Source of the DNA: an uncultured Oscillospiraceae bacterium
Lineage (GTDB): Bacteria; Bacillota; Clostridia; Oscillospirales; Ruminococcaceae
Assembly: GCA_910578755.1 (NCBI GenBank)
Contig: CAJTSZ010000044.1
Coordinates: 1-17,012, forward strand
Direction: 5' to 3'
DNA length: 17,012 nucleotides
Of this stretch, positions 13,957 to 17,012 are shown piece by piece (positions within the stretch are counted from its first letter, which is position 1; each line of letters begins with the position of its first letter). The notes under the pieces are model-generated. The model had not been told where the DNA came from. It did not search any database and was given only the letters and a program-made list of their open reading frames with translations. Both the position numbers and the translations under genes were made by a program.

Positions 13957-15582
13957 TTATTCTTTTATTTTTATATCGATCCCTTCCTGTAGGGCCTGGT
14001 TTAACATTTCCTCCATGGGGTCTGTTTTTTCTGCCTCCACGGTTTTATACAGCCCCTGACGGTAGGGGCCTATGCGGTAATCCCGGCCTGCCGCCGCCAA
14101 AAACGCCTGGTGAATGGAACGCTTTGTATACTCGTTATTGCGTATCATTTCCAGGAAAAAGGGGTTGTCACAATCAATTAACACCACATCCCCATAAAGG
14201 TAAGCCGCCGCTTCCACCAAAGCGCCGTTTAACGCCTTGTTGGTGTGCTTCAGCTCCTCCAACACCTTGGGCCACGGCTCAAAGCGGGTTACTTCCGCCT
14301 GCTGTGGCTGGGGGTCCTTTACAAATTCCTGTTTTGGCATCTCTGTTTGAATTGGCTGCTGAGGCTGGGGGCCATGGTGTGCTATTGGAACTGGCTCCTT
14401 GGCCGTCATTGGCTGCTGGGCAACTGCCATTCCCTTTAAATTAGCTATGGCTTTTTCCAGTTTATCCAGCCTGGCCTCCACTGCCTCCATGGTTCGATCC
14501 ATTTCCGGGCTGCTCATGCGTATTATGGCCATTTCCAACTCTGCCCGTGTTTCCGGTGTTTTGTTCATGCGGGACAAGGTGTCCTGGGCTACGGTAAGGC
14601 AGTACAGGATTTGCTGCATGGAGTACCGTCCCGCCTGCTCCCTCAGCTTTTGCAGGTCCCCAATTAAATTGAGGGCCACATCCTCTGGCTTAGGCAGTGC
14701 CTTTACCAGCATTAGGCTGCGGTAATGGGCAATGAGCTGCACGCACATTTTTTCAAAATCAATAGAGGCCTGGTGCATGGTTTCCACAACCTGCAGCACT
14801 GTTGGAATATCCCTTGCCAAAACGGCGTCCGCTACCTGGAACAGGCAGTCCTGCATGGCAAGGCCTGCCGCCTGGGTAACCACCTGGGCTGTTATGTGCT
14901 CCGCCATACTCCGGCACACATCCAACAGGGAAAGGGCGTCGCGCATGGCGCCCTCGCAAAGGCGGCCAATCAAGTAGGCTGCTTCCTCGTCAAGGGTAAT
15001 TCCCTCCAAAGCGCAAACATGGTTCAACCGGCCCACAATATCCTCCGGCTTGATGCGTTTAAAATCAAACCTTTGGCACCGGGACAGAATGGTTGCAGGC
15101 ACTTTATGAACTTCTGTAGTAGCTAAAATAAAGATAACGTGCTCCGGAGGTTCCTCCATAATTTTCAGCAGCGCGTTAAAGGCAGCTGGGGAAAGCATAT
15201 GGGTTTCATCGATAATATATACTCTGTATTTTGTAACAGAGGGGGTGAAATTGGCTTCTTCCCGCAGCTGGCGGATATCATCCACGCCGTTGTTGCTGGC
15301 AGCGTCAATTTCCACAACGTCTAAAATAGAACCGTCGTCAATACCACGGCAAATATCACACACGCCGCAGGGGTTCCCTCCCTGCTGGTTTGGACAATTT
15401 ACCGCTTTTGCCACAATTTTTGAACAGGAGGTTTTCCCTGTCCCCCGCGAGCCGGTAAATAAATAGGCATGGCCCGTTCGGCCGCTGGAAATTTCGTTTT
15501 TTAATGTTACTGTAACCTGCTCTTGCCCGGAAACCTCATCAAAATTTTGGGGGCGGTATTTTCTGTATAAGGCCTGGTACAT
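13957..15582 (-). CDS. dnaX: DNA polymerase III subunits gamma/tau
   Basis: A 541-aa clamp-loader ATPase. Motifs counted from the chosen start: Walker A GSRGTGKTS (44-52), zinc cysteines C63, C72, C75 and C78, Walker B VYIIDETH (121-128) and the SRC sensor LSRCQRFDF (167 on). Domain III follows to about 360, then a proline- and glutamine-rich linker (GPQPQQPIQTEMPKQEF) and a C-terminal tau-like region. ATG 15582 is chosen over a GTG three codons earlier: AAAGGG lies about eight bases upstream and MYQALYRKYRPQNF is the family start. No slippery heptamer at the gamma position was noticed. Its promoter is probably the SRP RNA promoter read through, as none is clear in between. Confidence 0.97.
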   Translation of the reverse strand: MYQALYRKYRPQNFDEVSGQEQVTVTLKNEISSGRTGHAYLFTGSRGTGKTSCSKIVAKAVNCPNQQGGNPCGVCDICRGIDDGSILDVVEIDAASNNGVDDIRQLREEANFTPSVTKYRVYIIDETHMLSPAAFNALLKIMEEPPEHVIFILATTEVHKVPATILSRCQRFDFKRIKPEDIVGRLNHVCALEGITLDEEAAYLIGRLCEGAMRDALSLLDVCRSMAEHITAQVVTQAAGLAMQDCLFQVADAVLARDIPTVLQVVETMHQASIDFEKMCVQLIAHYRSLMLVKALPKPEDVALNLIGDLQKLREQAGRYSMQQILYCLTVAQDTLSRMNKTPETRAELEMAIIRMSSPEMDRTMEAVEARLDKLEKAIANLKGMAVAQQPMTAKEPVPIAHHGPQPQQPIQTEMPKQEFVKDPQPQQAEVTRFEPWPKVLEELKHTNKALNGALVEAAAYLYGDVVLIDCDNPFFLEMIRNNEYTKRSIHQAFLAAAGRDYRIGPYRQGLYKTVEAEKTDPMEEMLNQALQEGIDIKIKE

Positions 15583-15636
15583 TGCCTCCACCCTTTCTTT
15601 TCTGCCGGTTTTGCCAGCACAGCTTGGTTAAAGTAC

Positions 15637-15837
15637 AAAAAAGCAGGGAACACCCTTCGGTGCTGCGCATGCTTTGTCACACGGTTACACAGGCAAACCT
15701 GCGGCGCACACGACAACCCGCTTAATGCTGCTCGGTTCCCCGCCTGACATAGTTCACGGTGCCCTGTCGCACAGGACCCATATAACCGCATGACAAAACA
15801 CACGCTTTCCCTGCCAACGAACTGTTCTTCATCATGC
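15637..15837 (-). ncRNA. ffs: Signal recognition particle RNA
   Basis: The conserved domain IV is read on the minus strand at 15749-15721: GTCAGGCGGGGAACCGAGC, a GGAA tetraloop hairpin with the asymmetric loop bases that bind Ffh. Longer pairings support a full RNA: TTTGTCA with TGACAAA, CGGTTA with TAACCG, and end pairing GCAGGGAA (near 15814) with TTCCCTGC (near 15643), followed by six U. The 5' part has Alu-like small hairpins, as in Gram-positive large SRP RNA. Length about 200 nt, judged from the promoter and U tract, so both ends are approximate. Position ahead of dnaX matches Bacillus scr. Confidence 0.9.
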
Positions 15838-15843
15838 CTGCTT

Positions 15844-15872
15844 ATTATAATATAATTCTTTGCAAAAGGCAA
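15844..15872 (-). promoter_or_regulatory. Strong promoter of the SRP RNA
   Basis: On the minus strand TTGCCT (15872-15867), a 17-base spacer, and consensus TATAAT (15849-15844). Transcription would start near 15837. It fits a highly expressed stable RNA. Confidence 0.85.
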
Positions 15873-15989
15873 GTTTCTAATGTTAAATTTTTATTATTTT
15901 TCAGGTTTATTAAAAACAAATTTGAGAAAAAGGGAGGTTTTGCCTTCCAACCTTTTCTGCGGGTATGCCCTTGCGCCCTTTGTTCACTG

Positions 15990-16169
15990 CTTCCAGCTCT
16001 CCGCTGGTCCCCCAATTTCCTGCTGTGTGTAATAACCGAAAAAGGATTTCCCTTTGCCTCCATCTGCTCCATTCCCGCTATGCGTCAATAGTTGTATCGT
16101 GTATAACAATTTTGTAAAATCATTAAATGTGTATTCGATATGCTCCTTGTATGCTTCTGTACAATCCAT
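15990..16169 (-). pseudogene. Relic of a sigma-like gene of conjugative elements
   Basis: Starting from ATG 16169, with AAAGGGGG eight bases upstream, the frame reads MDCTEAYKEHIEYTFNDFTK. If one base is added near 16108-16114 the sense continues as IVIHDTTIDA, a TAG (16080-16078), then REWSRWRQREI. That joined pattern matches, from memory, the small sigma-70-like proteins of Tn916-type and related elements (YTFNAFCK-IVIR-type start, then arginine-rich REISL). So at least two lesions are present and the downstream part has no consistent frame. The intact form is about 130-140 aa. It lies next to a KTR gene, its common companion in such cargo. The surroundings from 15873 to 15990 hold nothing clear. 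Confidence 0.6.
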
Positions 16170-16205
16170 AAGCAATTCCCCCTTTTGGTATACGATTTTT
16201 GGAAC

Positions 16206-16247
16206 AAAAAAACCGATAACCGCATTTTTATTTCTGCGTGTTATCGG
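16206..16247 (-). terminator. Terminator after the KTR gene
   Basis: Stem CCGATAACCGCA (16213-16224) with TGCGTGTTATCGG (16235-16247), one bulge, loop of ten. Read leftward it is followed by seven T. The KTR stop codon (16241-16243) is inside the stem. Confidence 0.92.
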
Positions 16248-16429
16248 CTCTGCGTCTGTGCGTCTGGCTCTTTGATAACGGATATATTCATCTGTTTCAC
16301 ATTGATAAGCGTTTCCTGTTTACACTTTGGACAGTATAAAGGGAATTTTTCAAGTATAGTATCTTTACGCAATTTTAATCTTGTTTTGCTTCCACATATA
16401 GGACATATCAACCACTTTTCTTGGTTCAT
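16241..16429 (-). CDS. Cysteine-rich KTR domain protein
   Basis: A 62-aa zinc-ribbon-like protein. Two CxxC pairs, C9/C12 in LICPICG and C33/C36 in LYCPKCK, probably bind one metal. The middle SKTRLKLRKDT carries the KTR motif and the tail ISVIKEPDAQTQSR is family typical. The ATG at 16429 has GGGAGGT seven bases upstream. Function is unknown; these proteins travel with resistance and conjugative cargo in Gram-positive gut bacteria. The MFS reading frame runs into this gene without a stop, but that comes from a frameshift upstream; the separate start is clearly right. It is the only intact gene in this right-hand block. Confidence 0.85.
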   Translation of the reverse strand: MNQEKWLICPICGSKTRLKLRKDTILEKFPLYCPKCKQETLINVKQMNISVIKEPDAQTQSR

Positions 16430-17012
16430 TTGACTACCTCCCATTGCTCCTTTTCCATTCTTCTGAAAAAAAACTATTGCGGATAACCCAACAGCACACA
16501 CAATGATTCCTGTCGGAAGTAAAACAAAATATATGGCATGACTAAATTTATCGAATAAAAATCCATATATAATTTGTCCGATTGGTTGAACACACAATGT
16601 AATTGTGGACGTATATGCCATAACTTTTCCGATTAAATAATTAGGTGTCCTTTGTTGTATGAGTGAAACCGCAAAAATTGAAAAAATACTAATAAAAATC
16701 TGCATACCGCAAAATGAAACAATGCTGATAACGTATTTTATAACAGGGCTAACAGGCAAAAGAAAGGCAATTCCGGCAGGAATAATAAAAATTCCAAGTG
16801 AAGCAAGTATAAGTGATAATTTATGTATTTTTAATTTCTTTTGTAAGAAGCCCGGCAGCTATACTCCCTAAAATTGTTGCAATGGCTAATGCGCTTTCAG
16901 CAGCGCCATAATATTGTGCATTTAATCCAAGTACAGTACGCACTATATAGGGCAGTCCGACTATGGTAATTCCCATTACAAAAAATCTTGAAAATGCGGT
17001 CAAAAACAGCAT
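16430..17012 (-). pseudogene. MFS transporter, C-terminal half, two frameshifts (partial)
   Basis: About 195 codons of a major facilitator superfamily exporter enter from the right edge; the N-terminal half is outside. The first frame (17012-16821) has VLGLNAQYYGAAESALAIAT and then stops in TKEIKNT. Sense resumes one frame over as LKIHKLSLILASLGIFIIPAG and continues through several membrane segments (YVISIVSFCGMQIFISIFSIF, cut here; PIGQIIYGFLFDKF). A second slip lies at eight T (minus strand, 16473-16466): with seven T the end reads FFRRMEKEQWEVVK and stops at TGA overlapping the KTR ATG. Both are single-base indels in A/T runs, so decay, slippage or assembly error are all possible. Its substrate cannot be told. 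Confidence 0.75.

Noticed and set aside
13957..15582. Programmed frameshift in dnaX giving gamma
   Set aside because: The only A-run noticed, six A in the codons for E-K-T close to the C-terminus, is too late to make a gamma form and lacks a visible stimulatory hairpin.
16241..16759. MFS-KTR fusion protein
   Set aside because: The continuous frame results from one extra T in a homopolymer; the KTR part has its own start with GGGAGGT, and the one-base-corrected MFS end gives a natural stop.

Overview
The window reads as ordinary chromosome from a low-to-mid-GC Firmicute of class Clostridia, probably Lachnospiraceae-like; I cannot name a genus. The signs are the order SRP RNA-dnaX-ybaB-recR (the scr-dnaX-yaaK-recR order of Bacillus), a tmRNA of the Firmicute type, strong AGGAGG ribosome binding sites, a tRNA nucleotidyltransferase without its own HD domain, and KTR-type mobile cargo at the right edge. 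Most of the window looks near 50% G+C. The last kilobase and the block at about 10.2-11.8 kb look clearly richer in A+T.

Layout. Positions 1-2601 (+) hold the end of pheS and all of pheT, the two subunits of phenylalanyl-tRNA synthetase. A perfect 19-bp hairpin (2802-2842) ends this operon and the convergent gene pncB (2841-4295, -), a nicotinate phosphoribosyltransferase. Upstream of pncB on the same strand is a zinc-dependent phospholipase C-like gene (4370-5299, -). A gene-free stretch of about 520 bp follows, packed with hairpins, including three copies of a 34-nt palindrome separated by different hairpins. Next on the minus strand are cca (5820-7028) and an HD-domain hydrolase (7028-7615), joined by a TAATG stop/start overlap. 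A small plus-strand gene (7818-8021) meets a Nudix hydrolase (8018-8509, -) tail to tail. brnQ (8924-10186, +), a branched-chain amino acid carrier, ends at a terminator shared with a three-gene minus-strand group (10230-11672) that includes a SUKH/SMI1-KNR4-like protein.

From 11906 to 15837 (-) is a conserved RNA-quality, recombination and replication block. In transcription order it is the SRP RNA with a near-consensus promoter, dnaX (clamp loader), ybaB/ebfC, recR, smpB and ssrA. SmpB and tmRNA act together to rescue stalled ribosomes, so their adjacency makes functional sense. RecR and YbaB are the usual partners downstream of dnaX.

The right edge (about 15990-17012) is decayed mobile-element cargo: an MFS exporter with two single-base frameshifts, an intact Cys-rich KTR protein ending in a strong terminator, and the relic of a sigma-like gene of conjugative elements, broken by a frameshift and a stop.

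The least explained material is the intergenic DNA. One item is the hairpin array between cca and the phospholipase gene. The other is a two-armed repeat found at 2607-2798 and 8548-8654, with matching ends and an interior of different length, which looks like a non-autonomous mobile or structured-RNA element.
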